From the NCBI GenBank assembly GCA_029168955.1, contig JAPDOI010001335.1:1-64000 (forward strand): a stretch of DNA of 64,000 bases. The letters are read 5' to 3'. The notes beneath the pieces were generated by a model. It saw only the letters and a program-made list of their open reading frames with translations. It was not told the DNA's origin and ran no database searches. This DNA comes from Aplectana chamaeleonis. Its lineage: Eukaryota; Nematoda; Chromadorea; Rhabditida; Cosmocercidae. Each line of letters starts with the position of its first letter. Position 1 is the stretch's first letter. The position numbers and the translations under genes were made by a program. Below, piece after piece: positions 1-11,400 of this stretch.

Positions 1-853
1 GTCCAAGCGTATTCTACTCAAGAAAATTTGCCCCGGCAGCAGACCAGCCCCTGCCTTGAAGACTTCTAATCGGTGCCTGCAGAGTAGTGTCTACTCAGAG
101 TCCCTCCACCAGCTATGCCATTTGCATCAAAACCCGCTTCGGTGTCTAAACCAGGACGCGATGGCTCACACCCGGTCTGGAATTACCTCAACCCTATCTC
201 GACGGTGCCTGATTCCGGGCCGCGACGGTGCCTGAATCTGGCTGCCCCCCAGAGAAAGCCCCGCCAAGGTCCGGATGAGGGCGGTCTGCGGTGAGGAACC
301 ACCCTCACTGCGGACCGCGGTGAAACCTCGCCACCACAGCCGTGGGATCCCTATCCCCCAGCGGTCAAAAATATGCTGGCCTCCGTAGGAAGACTCGAAG
401 TCACCTTCCTGGGCCGGCACCAGAATGCCGAATGAGGACTCGAGTGAGATGGGGCTGCTTGCCACCGGCTGTGCATGTGGTAAACATATCAGGACGTGAT
501 CATTCGCTTTACCATTTTTTATGTCTACCACTGTAGCGGTGGCGCTGCGGCAATGTCGCGAAGCCGGCCAGAAAACTGTTGCGAGGTCCACGCTTCGCTA
601 TTGCGGTACCGTTGCTGTACTGTTACGGACAAGAAGGAATCTTCCAAGATTCCCGGAGCCACTGCTACAGTGTCAAGGCACGGGCCCGAATCGCTGTGCC
701 GTTGCTACATCAGCTCGGCTTGCGGTGCCGTCCCGCCACTATCAATGCGATTTTTCTCAGAGTACTGTCCTAATAGTGAGGAATTCTTATTCGCGATCGC
801 CGACACCGGCTGTTTCAGCACGCAGCTTGAAGATAATCATGCTGAAACCACGG
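1..853. other. No recognised gene; GC-rich unassigned sequence
   Basis: No protein family, RNA gene or transposon end was recognised. A short imperfect direct repeat (CGACGGTGCCTGA) occurs twice around 198-235. An open frame of about 140 codons runs on the minus strand at 166-591 but shows no motif I know and its composition looks like chance in GC-rich DNA. The stretch ends at the target duplication of the hAT-like element. Confidence 0.5.
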
Positions 854-1796
854 GTCCCAGCCGGGGTGTGCGTAAATGAAACTACAAATTTCGTAAATCG
901 TAAATCGTAATTAAGGTTAAACCACCGTAAATCGTAAATCGTAAGCCGTAAATCGTAAGCAGCAAATTGTGACGATGACCGCTGAAAAATATTATAACAA
1001 AAGAGCTATTTAAGTTTTTGCTTTCTGGGCTGCAGATTTAGCTATGTGTATAGAAGGGAGAAAGAGTGTGCAGATTTGAGCGCCCACCGCAGAATCAATA
1101 CATACGCCTCATGCGGTGCTATGTTCACGAAAGGCATCATACTAATGGTTCGAGAAGGGGGCTGTCCTTAGAGGCAAACTCGGTAGTTTCAACGCGTAGG
1201 TCGATGGAATGCCATTCCCTAAGAAACCGCTCCATGTTGACAACAAAGTTAGGCAAGCGTGCGACGCCCGAAAAATGTGTCTGCTACCTCTGAGGCCCCG
1301 CCACTGTCGTCCGACCGGTTGTTCCCAGCACGGCACTTGCGGACTGCGGCTTCATTGCATCCTTCGACACATGAGAGTCGTGCTAGGACCGCGTGGCCCC
1401 GGCACGGTCGCCTTTCTCCCAACACGATTATCACGTGTCGCATGATATAACGGCCGTAGTCCACAATCGCGGACAGGAAATCGGCTCAGAGAACGATAGT
1501 ACATAATGCAAATCGGGTGTAAGAAAATGTGGCCGGACCAGGCAAGCCTGTGCCATCCCTGTTAATGGGAATTTACCAAATCGCTCATTCAGATCGAGAA
1601 ATCCCCCAAATGTAGCTGTACTGTACCCGCATAGCCTGTCCTCTGTTCCAGCCGTAGCCGTCTCGGTCGATAGGCGTAATGTTTCGCTCCTCACTGGGGC
1701 AGAAAATCCCCCCCCCATTCTGACCGGAATGAGCTGGCCGTAGTGCGCTCGTGGCCCGCGCCGGCATAATCGACTGGCGTGCGTCCAACACACTGA

Positions 1797-2832
1797 GGCA
1801 TCTTTCATAGTCTTCACCGCTAAAGCGGCACGCGCGTGACGCGCGGGACAAGAGGTAAGGGTCGTTTATACTTCCGCCGCGGGGCGGCGAGATGCAATGC
1901 AACCGTATCGAACAAACGGCGCCGCCGCCGGCGAGGCGTTTGCGAGTTTTTCTGCTCGAAGTCATCCAACGGCGCCGCACGCGGCCACGCCGCCTGGGTG
2001 CTACCGCGCCTCCCGGGAGAGGAGGCGGCACGGCGGCCGCGTGCGATCCTCTTTAACATCACATGCTTTTTTGCTGATATTTCATACATATTCTCAATTT
2101 GGATCCTCTGATTGATCGCTAAGAATTTCTTCCGAGGTCCTGAAAGTTGTTCAGAGTATGTTGGGTTGTGAGTTCTTTTTTGCTCTTAAAATAATTTTTT
2201 CTAGAAAAAATTCTCAGAAGACTTTATCTGCTTTCGAGTGCGGTGCTATGATACAAAAGATTATAAATGTTTCTTTTGCAGAAGAAATCACTCATTACAA
2301 TCGACCTTGTGCTATATCAGAGCTACTCCAAGCAGTGTTTAGCGTAATTCTGCGACTTCGCCGCGTCAGTTCGTCGCAGCTCGATTGCCACATAATGGTG
2401 ACGCGATTTTCACGTGGCGCGGCTCGCCCGCGCCGCCTCGCTTTCGCCGCGCCGCTCCGCGGCGGGAGGATAAACGACCCCTAAGCCACTATGAAATCTC
2501 CGGCGGCACCGCCACGGCGGTGCGGATAAAGAATCGGGCATTAACTGTGACATGCACAGAAATTCCTGGATTGCATTTGCGTATGCGGTAGCGCAGGAGA
2601 GTCCCAGAATTATTTATGTTGAAGTGGACTTAAATCGAGGAAGCAAGTTTTGATTGAAACGGTAGAACCGCGGCGGCGGTTTGGGCGGCTTTCCGCAATG
2701 GCCGGTGCTGGTGGATTATGGAAGTTTTTCCACGCGTCCCGCGTGTGCCGCGCGGTAAGAAGTTTCACAGTCCACCGCCCTTCCCGCCGTCACGCGCGTG
2801 CCACGCTTGCGGTGAGGACTATGAAAGATGCC
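1797..2832. mobile_element. TWA-site MITE family A, copy 1, split by a nested element
   Basis: The left end GGCATCTTTCATAGTCTTC and right end GGACTATGAAAGATGCC are inverted repeats that continue into GC-rich arms (ACGCGCGTG). Flanks are TGA on the left and TAA on the right, an imperfect 3-bp duplication of the type made by PIF/Harbinger elements. About 410 bp belong to this element; 1859-2481 is a later insertion. Interior sequence (AAGCCACTATGAAAT, GGCACCGCCA) recurs in inverted orientation in copy 2 at 47264-47706. Confidence 0.75.
1859..2481. mobile_element. TAA-site MITE family B inserted inside family A
   Basis: The left end GGGTCGTTTATACTTCCGCC pairs with the right end GGCGGGAGGATAAACGACCC. 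TAA flanks both sides (1856-1858, 2482-2484). Removing the element and one TAA restores GAGGTAAGCCACTATGAAAT, which matches the uninterrupted family-A copy at 47.5 kb in reverse orientation, so the nesting is directly supported. The interior has no recognisable coding sequence. Confidence 0.75.
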
Positions 2833-3819
2833 TAAAGGGCGGCGCAAGACAGAGCAGGATCACTAGGGACGGAGAGGACGGCTCGAAGTTACTAGCGACG
2901 TCGAAGGACAGTTCCAGTCCGGATTTGGCCGACTATGGAGGGGACGTGAAACAAGCTGCTGGGCCACAGGTACACACTTATATCATGATACTTATCCTGA
3001 ACGTTAACGCCATTGTAAGCGTTGAAAACTAGCAAAAATGACCGTATTTGAGCCACTCTGAATAGCCGAATTTAAGGCCTCCGCCCATTTGCTACTCAGG
3101 CGATTCTGATTGTCCTGACAATAACAGTTGAGACCCTGAGATTGGGAGAACGAACCGAACTATCAGGCGGCTCCGACTCCTATTCGGTGCGAGTGGGGGC
3201 CGAGAATCGTCTGAGTTTGTTTCGCTTCTCGATCTTTGTGCCCTCTGCGTAGACGTAACCTTCTCAAATGACGGGCTAGAAGCAAACTTTGAAGCCATTT
3301 TTGGCTTAATTGGAGCACCTCGCTCTCGATTTGTTGTACGCCAATCAAGTATTGAGAATCGTACGGTTGCTCATCGCCAAAACCTCTAACACAAAGTTCC
3401 TTGTGAAGTGTTTTAAGCTGCACTGCGATATAGACGACAGCTAATGAGACAGCGCGCAACGCGGATCTACCAATTGCCCAACGCCTCCAACTCCGACCGC
3501 GTAATTATAATAATATAATCACGTCGAAAATTGATGATCAAGTCGGGCTGGAGCGAGAAGCCGGAACTGTACCTATCTCCTGGCCAAAAACGTTGGTTTA
3601 CGCAAAGTGGAAATAGAGCAGGTCAGCTGGAGATGTCTTGTGATTTACTTCCATTGCATCCATTTTTATTGACGAAAAACTGCGATTTACGGTTGAAAAT
3701 GTCGTAAATCGTAAAACGCAATTACGAGGCCAAAATACACCCTAAATCGTAAAATCGAAAATCGTAAACCTTAATTACGCACACCCCTGGTCCCAGCACC
3801 ACTACCTGCGAGCTACGTG

Positions 3820-3961
3820 CTGCAAAAGCGGTTTCCTGCATCTGAGCACCGGACTTTTAATACCGCTGCTATCTTAAGGGAAAATAAGGCAGGAAATCAC
3901 CCAAAGTGGGCGGCTAAAGCGTCTTTCGACCACAACTCGCCTCAATGTGCTCCGTTTTCCA
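3820..3961 (+). repeat. Repeat S, left copy (inverted partner at 34665-34806)
   Basis: This 142-bp segment matches, in reverse complement, the 142-bp segment at 34665-34806. Shared blocks include CTGCAAAAG, AATACCGCTGCTATC, CTAAAGCGTCTTTCGA and CACAACTCGCCTCAA. In both places the CTGCAAAAG end lies next to a hAT-like terminus (ACGCACACCCCTG here; its counterpart reads AGGGATGTGCGTAATTACG). The two copies face each other across the whole satellite array. Confidence 0.7.
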
Positions 3962-4074
3962 ATTTCGAAAAGACCAAAATGTTTACCGGGCCACAATCAA
4001 TCCAACCATATGAAATAAAATCAAAATTTATGGTTAGATCCGCGGCCTGTTTCTTTAAGAGAGACGTGTAAATT

Positions 4075-4146
4075 CAAACCGCGGCTGGCGTGGCGGTTTA
4101 AATCTCAATCTTTGAGAATTGAACCGACGCGCCAGCCGCGGTTTTG
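4075..4146. repeat. Long imperfect hairpin
   Basis: CAAACCGCGGCTGGCG at the left folds onto CGCCAGCCGCGGTTTTG at the right; the arms are about 34 nt with a few mismatches and a very short loop near 4109. No function is assigned; it may be a remnant of a foldback transposon. Confidence 0.7.
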
Positions 4147-4258
4147 AACTTAAACGTTTTTCTTAGGCCCGGGTCATAGTTGGATGAGCCGACGTCCCCA
4201 GGCCGGTCGATACACGCAGAATGCATTGGAAATGGGATCCAAACATTACTCGGTGTCT

Positions 4259-4640
4259 CCCCCCGCGCCCCCCAACCCCCACCCGGTCGATACGTATGTT
4301 TAAAATGATGGAGTGATGTTGAAAATCACTCCGTCTTATCAGCCGCGGTCAAATAATATCCATGCAATACGTGGATGACGGCGGATTAGAAAAATCACCG
4401 GAGTGAGTAGGTCGAAAGATAAAACATTGCGTATCACTAGAAAGCAATCCACACTGCTACCTCCGTTTTTTCACCATGCTCTCCTTGCCTATTTCTCTGA
4501 AAAGGTGCAATCCTGTTAATACGTAATCATCGTCATATCTAGTTGGATACACCGAGTGATTTTCTCAACCTCACTACATCATTTTATACATACGTATCGA
4601 CCGGGTGGGTGTTGGGAGGTGCAGGGTGTTGGGGGGAGTC
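4259..4640. repeat. Element with about 80-bp inverted arms
   Basis: The arms at about 4268-4350 and 4545-4640 are inverted copies sharing ACCCGGTCGATACGTATGT, AAAATGATG and AAAATCACTC, with C-rich or G-rich outer tracts. The motif CGTATCGACCGGGTGGG also occurs near the right end of MITE family D copy 1 (about 34418-34434), so this may be a family D interior. No gene is visible. Confidence 0.6.
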
Positions 4641-4662
4641 GGTGGGTTACAGACGCAAATTC

Positions 4663-5344
4663 CAGAAAGTTTAGGTTCCTGGCAAAGTAAAAGATTTGGC
4701 ATGGCCATTTTTTCAAAAAAAATTAGAAATATACTCAGTTAAAAGGCGAAGGTAAAGAAAAATGAAAAAAGTTTTGAAATATTCCTGAGAACGATTTGGC
4801 GTAGAATAATTTGATTTTTGGGAAATGCAGTAGAAATAGTTGAAAGTATGATTTGGCAGTCGAGTTTGAACTAACTATTGATAAGAGTTGTGCAAAAACG
4901 AGAGATCGCACTGTATGAGTTTATCCGTAAAACATATCAAAGCAAAATCACGCGTGATATGGAACAAACAGTTGATTCTGCTTCACTTAATACGTGAAGA
5001 CCGCGGCATTCAAGCTCCCAAACGAGCTTTTACTGCTTTGCCTTATCATGCGTGATTTTGCTTTGATATGTTCTACGAATCAGCTCATTCAATGCGATCT
5101 CTCGCTTTGCACAACTCTTATCAATAGTTGGTTCAAACTCGACTGCCAAATCATACTTTCCAACTATTTCACTTCTATTTCCCGAAAAACAAATTATACT
5201 ACATAAATCGTTCTCAGGAATATTTCAAAACCTTTTTTTCATTTTCTTTATCTTCCCCTTTTAACTGAGTATATTTCTAATTTTTTTTTGAAAAAATAGC
5301 CATGCCAAATCTTTACTTTTACCACCAGGAACCTAAACTTTCAG
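4663..5344. mobile_element. Foldback element with about 300-bp inverted arms
   Basis: The left arm (about 4663-4950) reads, inverted, as the right arm (about 5040-5344). Ends are CAGAAAGTTTAGGTTCCTGG and CCAGGAACCTAAACTTTCAG. The arms share GATTTGGCATGGC, AACTGAGTATATTTC and CTATTGATAAGAGTTG (as complements). Flanks CAAATTC and CAATTTC may be a 7-bp target duplication with one mismatch. It ends about 90 bp before the satellite array begins. Confidence 0.75.
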
Positions 5345-5435
5345 CAATTTCATTTATTTTTCCATATTTTGTTCTGAGAAGTGTTCCGGTAGCCCCTGCG
5401 GAAAAAGTGATCGGCATGGGCGTGCTTGTATTTTT

Positions 5436-8400
5436 GTCCCATGCACTTTCTACGGCGTCCGGCGCACTCCCACTTGGGTCCCGCACACTTTCAAACGGCG
5501 TCCGGCGCCTCACTCTCATTTGGGTCCCGCCCTCTTTCTACGGCGTCCGGCGCACTCTCATTTGTGTCCCGCACACTTTCTACAACGTCCGGGCACTCAT
5601 CATTTGGGTCACGCAAACACTTTCTACGGCGTCCGGCGCACTCCCATTTGGATCCCTGCACACTTTCTACGGCGTTCCGGCGCACTCTCATTTGGGTCCC
5701 GCACACTTTCTACGGCGTCCGGCTGCTCTCATTTGGGTCCCGCATACTCTTCCTACGGCGTCAGCGCTATCACTCTCATTTGGGTCCCGCACACTTTCTA
5801 CGGCTTTTCTGGCGCAATACCCATTTGGGTCCCGCACTTTTTACGGCGTCCGGACGTACTTTTGTTTGGGTCACACACACACACTTTATACGGCGTTCTG
5901 CGCACTCTCATTTGGGTCCCGCCCTCTTCCTACGCCGGCGTCCGGCGCACTCTCATTTGGGTCCACTTCCTCTTCTTTACGGCGTCCGAAGCACTCTCAT
6001 TTGGGTCCCGCAATAATTTTTACGGCATCCGAAGCACTCCTGCACGTGGATCCCGCACACTTTCTACGGCGTCCGGCTGCACCTCTCATTTGGGTCCCGC
6101 CCTCTTCCTACGGCGTCCGGCGCACTCTCATTTGGTGTCCCGCACACTTTCTACGGCGTCCGGAGCACTCTCACGGTCCCGCACACTTCTACGCGTCCGG
6201 CGCACCCCACTTGGATCCCGCTCACTACCTACGGCGTCCGGTGCACTCCCCATTTGGGTCCCGCACACACTTTCTACGGCGTCCAGTGCACTCATTTGGA
6301 TCCCGCCCCTCCTACGGCGTCCGGAGCACTCCCACTTGGATCCCGCACACTTTCTACGGCGTTCGGTGCACTCTCACTTGGGTCCCGCACACTTTCTACG
6401 GCGTCCGGCCGCACTCCCACTGGGTCCCGGCACACTTTCTACGGCGTCCGGCGCACTCTCTCATTTGGGATCCCGCCCTCTTCCTACGGCGTGTCCGGCG
6501 CCACTCTCATTTGGGTCCCGCACACTTTCTGCCATGTCCGGCGCACTCTCATTTGGGTCCCGCACACTTTTTACGGCGTTCTGCGCACACCAATTTGGGT
6601 CCCGCACTTTTTTACGGCGTCCGACGTACTTTTGTTTGGGTCACACACACTTTCTACGGCGTTCTGCGCACACCCATTTGGGTCCCGCCCTCTTCCTACG
6701 GCGTCCGGCGCACTCTCATTTGGGTCCCGCACACTTTCTTACGGCGTCCGGCGCACTCTCATTTTGGGTCCCCGCACACTTTCTACGGCGCTTTCTGCGC
6801 ACACCCATTTGGGTCCCGCACTTTTTTACGGCGTCCGACGTACTTTTGTTTGGGTCACACACACACTTTATACGGCGTTCTGCGCACTCTCATTTGGGTC
6901 CCGCCCTCTTCCTACGGCGTCCGGCGTCACTCTCATTTAGGTCCCGCCCTCTTCCTACGGCGTCCGGAGCACTCTCATTTAATACCCGCACACTTTTCTA
7001 CGGCGGTCCTGGAGCACTCTCATTTGTGGTCCACCGCACACTTTCTACGGCGTCCGGCGCCACTCCCATTTGGATCCCGCTCACTACTTCCTACGGCGTC
7101 CGGCGCACTCCCATTTGTGTCCACGGCACACTTTCTACGGCGTCCGGAGCACTCTCATTTGGGTCCCCACGCCCTCTTCCTACGGCGTCCGGCGCACTCC
7201 GCGGATCCACAAACTTTCTACGGCGTCCAGCATCACTCCCGCGGATCCGCATACTTCCTACGGCGTCCAGCCTCACTCCCACTTGGGTCCACTTACTACG
7301 GCGTCCGGCATCACTCTCATTTGGGTCCCGCACACTTTCTACGGCGTCCGGCGCACTCCCATTTGGGTCCTGCACACTTTCTACGGCGTCCGGCGCATCT
7401 CTCATTTGGGTCCCGCACACTTTCTACGGTGTCCTGCGCACTCCACATTTGGGTCCCGCACACTTTTTACGGCGTCCGACGTACTTTTGTTTGGGTCACA
7501 CGCACACTTTCTACGGCGTTCTGCGCACTCTCATTTGGGTCCCGCACACTCTTCCTACGGCGTCCGGCGCACTCTCATTTGGGTCCCGCACACTTTCTAC
7601 GGCTTATGTCCGGCGCCACTCTCATTTGGGTCCCGCACACTTTCTACGGCGTCCAGGCGCACTCTCATTTGGGTCCCGCACACTTTCTACGGCGTCCGGC
7701 GCACTCCACACTGATCCGCTCACTACCTACGGCGTCCGGTGCACTCCACTTGCGTCCCGCACACTTTCTACGGCGTCCAGTGCACTCTCATTTGGATCCC
7801 GCCCTCCTTCCTATGGCGTCCGGCGCACTCCCACTTGGATCCCGCACACTTTCTACGGCGTCCGGCGTCACTCCGCATTTGGGTCCCGGCCATACTTCTA
7901 CGGCGTCCGGCGCACTCCCGCGGGTCCCGCACACTTTACTACGGCGTCCGGGAAGTCACTCCCATTTGGGTCCCGCCACTCTTCCTACGGCGTCCGGCCG
8001 CACTCTCATTTGGGTCCCCGCCACACTCTTCTACGGCGTCCGGCGCACTCTCATTTGGGTCCCGCACACTTTCTTACGGCGTCCGGCGCACTCTCATTTG
8101 GGTCCCGCACACTTTCTACGGCGCGTCCGGAGCACGTGCCCATTTGGGTCACGCACACTTCTCTACGGCGATTCTCGGTGCACTCTCACTCTGCGTCCCG
8201 CACACTTTCCCTACGGCGTCCAGCGCACTCTCATTTGGTACGGTCCCGCACACTTTCTTACGGGCGTCCGGCGCCTCACTCTCACTTGGGATCCCGCACA
8301 ATTTCTACGGCGTCCTGCGCACACCCATTTGGGTCCCGCGTATACTTTTTACGGCGTCCGACGTACTTTTGTTTGGGTCACACACACACTTTATATACGG

Positions 8401-11400
8401 CGTTCTGCGCACTCTCATTTGGGTCCCGCCCTCTTTCCTACGGCGTCCGGCGCACTCTCATTTGGGTCCCGCACACTTTCTACGGCGTCCGGCGCACTCT
8501 CATTTGGGTCCCGCACACTTTCTACGGCTTTCCAAGCTTGCTCCACGAGATCCGCACACTTTCGTCGGCGCTCTCACCATGGAGTCCTGCACTTTTTACG
8601 GCGTCCGACTGTACTTCATTTGGGGTCACACGCACACTTTCTACGGCGTTCAGCGCACTCTCATTTGGGTCCCGCACACTCTTCCTACGGCGTCCGGCGC
8701 ACTCTCATTTGGGTCCCGCACACTTTCTACGGCGTCCGGCGCACCTCCCTCCATTTGGGTCCCGCACACTTTCTTCACGGCGTTCGGCGCACTCTCATTT
8801 AAGGGTCCCGCACGCACTTTCTACGGCGTCCGGGACGTACTTTTGTTTGGGTTCCGCACACTTTCTACGGCGTCCGGCGTACTCTCATTTGGGTCTTACA
8901 CACCTTTTACGGCGTCCTGCGCACTCCCACTTGGGTCCCGCACACTTTCTACGGCGTCCGAGCTCACTCTCATTTGGGTCCCGCACACTTTTCTACGGCG
9001 TCCGGCGCACTCTTCATTTAGATCCCACGCACACTTTCTACGGCGTCCGGCGCACTCCATTTGGGTCCCGCTCACTTCCTACGGCGTCCGGCGCACTTCC
9101 TCACTTGTGTCCCGCACACTTTCTACGGCGTCCGGAGCACTCTCATTTGGGTCCCGCCCTCTTCCTCACGGCGTCCGGCGCCGTAACTCCCACTCTGGAT
9201 CCCGCACACTTTCTACGGGCGTCCGGCTGCACTCTCATTTGGGTCCCGCCACACTTTCTACGGCGTCCGGCGCACTCTCATTTGGGTCCCGCACACTTTC
9301 TATTTATGTCCAGTGCACTCATTTGGATCCCGCCCCTCTTCCTTACGGCGTCCGAAGCACTCCCACGTGGATCCCGCACATCTTTCTACGGCGTCCGGCG
9401 CACTCTCATTTGGGTCCCGCACACTCTTCCTACGGCGTCCGGCGCGCTCTCATTTGGGTCCCGCACACTTTCTACGAAGCGTCCGGCGCACTCTCATTTG
9501 GGTCCCGCACACTTTCTACGGCGTCCGGCGCACTCCCACTTCTGGATCCCGCACACTTTCTACGGCGTCCGGCGCACTCTCATTTGATCCCGGCCCTTCC
9601 TGCTGGCGTCCGGCGCACTCCCACCGGGATCCCGCACACTTTCTATTTATGTCCGGCGCACTCCCCACCAGATCCCGCACACTTTCTACGGCGTCCAGCG
9701 CACTCTCCCGCGGGTCCCGCACACACTCCCCTACGGCGTCCGGCGCACTCCTCATTTGGGTCCGCGCCCTTCCTCTTCCCTACGGCGTCCGGCGCACTCT
9801 CATTTGGGTCCCGCACACTTTCTACGGCGTCCAGCGCACTCTCATTTTGGGTCCCGCACACTTTCTACGGCGTCCGGCAGCACACCCATTTGGGTCCTGC
9901 ACACTTTTTACGGCGTTCAGCGCACTCACCAGGATCACGCTCTACGGCGTCAGCTTTTGTTTGGGTCACACACACACTTTATACGGCGTTCTGCGCACTC
10001 CCACTTGGGTCCGCACACTTTCTACGGCGTCCGGCGCACTCCTCATTTGGGTCCTGCACACCCTTCTACGGCGTCCGGCGCACTCTCATTTGGGTCCCGC
10101 ACACTTTCTACGGCGTCCATGCGCACACCCATTTGGGTCCCGCACGCTTTTACGGCGTCCGGCGCACTCCCACTTTGTTTGGGTCACACACACACTTTAT
10201 ACGGCGTGTCTGCAAAAATTCTCTCATTCTGGGTCCCGCCACACTTTCTACGGCGTCCAGTGCGCACTCTCATTTAGGTTTCCCGCCACGCCTACGGCAT
10301 CGGCACTGATTGCGTCCGTCACCACGCGCAACGTCCAGTACGCTCTCACTTCTGGGTCCCGCACACTTTCTACGGCGTCCGGCGCACTCCCACGAGGTCC
10401 CGCACACTTTCTACGGCGTCCGGCGCACTCTCATTTGGGTCCCGCCACACTTCCTACGGCGTCCGGCGCACTCTCTCATTTGGGTCCCGCACACTTTCTA
10501 CGGCGTCCGATGCGCACTCCCTCATTTGGGTCCCGCACACTTTCTTGGCTTGGGCGTCCGGCGCACTCCCATTTGAGGTCCCGCACACTTTCTACGGCGT
10601 CCGGCGCACTCCCCACTTTGGATCCCGCACACTTTCTACGGCGTTCGGTGCACTCTCATTTGGGTCACCGCACATCTTCTACGGCGTCCGGCGCACCTCA
10701 TTTGGGTCCTGCACACTTTCTACGGCGTCCGGCGCACTCCTCATTTGGGTCCTCGCACACTTTCTACGGCGTCCGGCGCACTCCGCCACTTAGGATCCCG
10801 CACACTTTCTACGGCGTCCTGGCGCACTTCATGGTGCACACTTTATACGAGGCCAGCGCCGGTCCATGGTGCACACTTTCTACGGCGTCCGTGCGTATTA
10901 CTCTCACTTGGGTCCCGCACACTTTCTACGGCGTCCGGCGCACTCCCATTTGGATCCCGGCCCACTTCCTACGGCGTCCGGCGCACTCCCACTTGGAGTC
11001 CCGCACACTTTCTACGGCGTCCGTGCTCACTCCCACTTTGGATCCCGCACACTTCCTACGGCGTCCGGCGCACTCTCACTTGGGTCCCGGCACACTTTCT
11101 ACGGCGTCCGGCGCCACTCTCCCATTTGGGTCCCGCCCTCTTTCTACGGCGTCCGGAGCACTCTCATTTGGGTCCCGCACACTTTCTACGGCGTCCGGCG
11201 CACTCGGTACCACGTGGATCCCGCACACTTTCTACGGCGTTCTGCGCACGCTCTCATTTGGGTCCTCCGCACACTTTCTACGGCGTCCGACGCACTCCCA
11301 CTTGGATCCCGCACACTTTCTACGGCGTCCGGCGCACTTTCATTTGGGTCACCGCACACACTTTATACGGCGTTCTGCGCACTCTCACTTGGGTCCCGCC

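Larger units (their letters stand above)
861..3789. mobile_element. hAT-like non-autonomous element with later nested insertions
   Basis: The left end CCGGGGTGTGCGTAA and the reverse complement of the right end, CAGGGGTGTGCGTAA, match except at one base. GTCCCAG flanks both sides (854-860 and 3790-3796), as expected of the 7-8 bp target duplication of hAT transposons. Subterminal runs of CGTAAATCGTAA appear inside both ends (about 890-960 and 3690-3770), another hAT habit. Without the nested MITE (1797-2832) the element is about 1.9 kb. No transposase motif is visible, so it is probably non-autonomous. Confidence 0.75.

Noticed and set aside
166..591. 141-codon minus-strand frame as a gene
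   Set aside because: No family motif, GC-rich sequence that lacks stops by chance, and no splice or start context.
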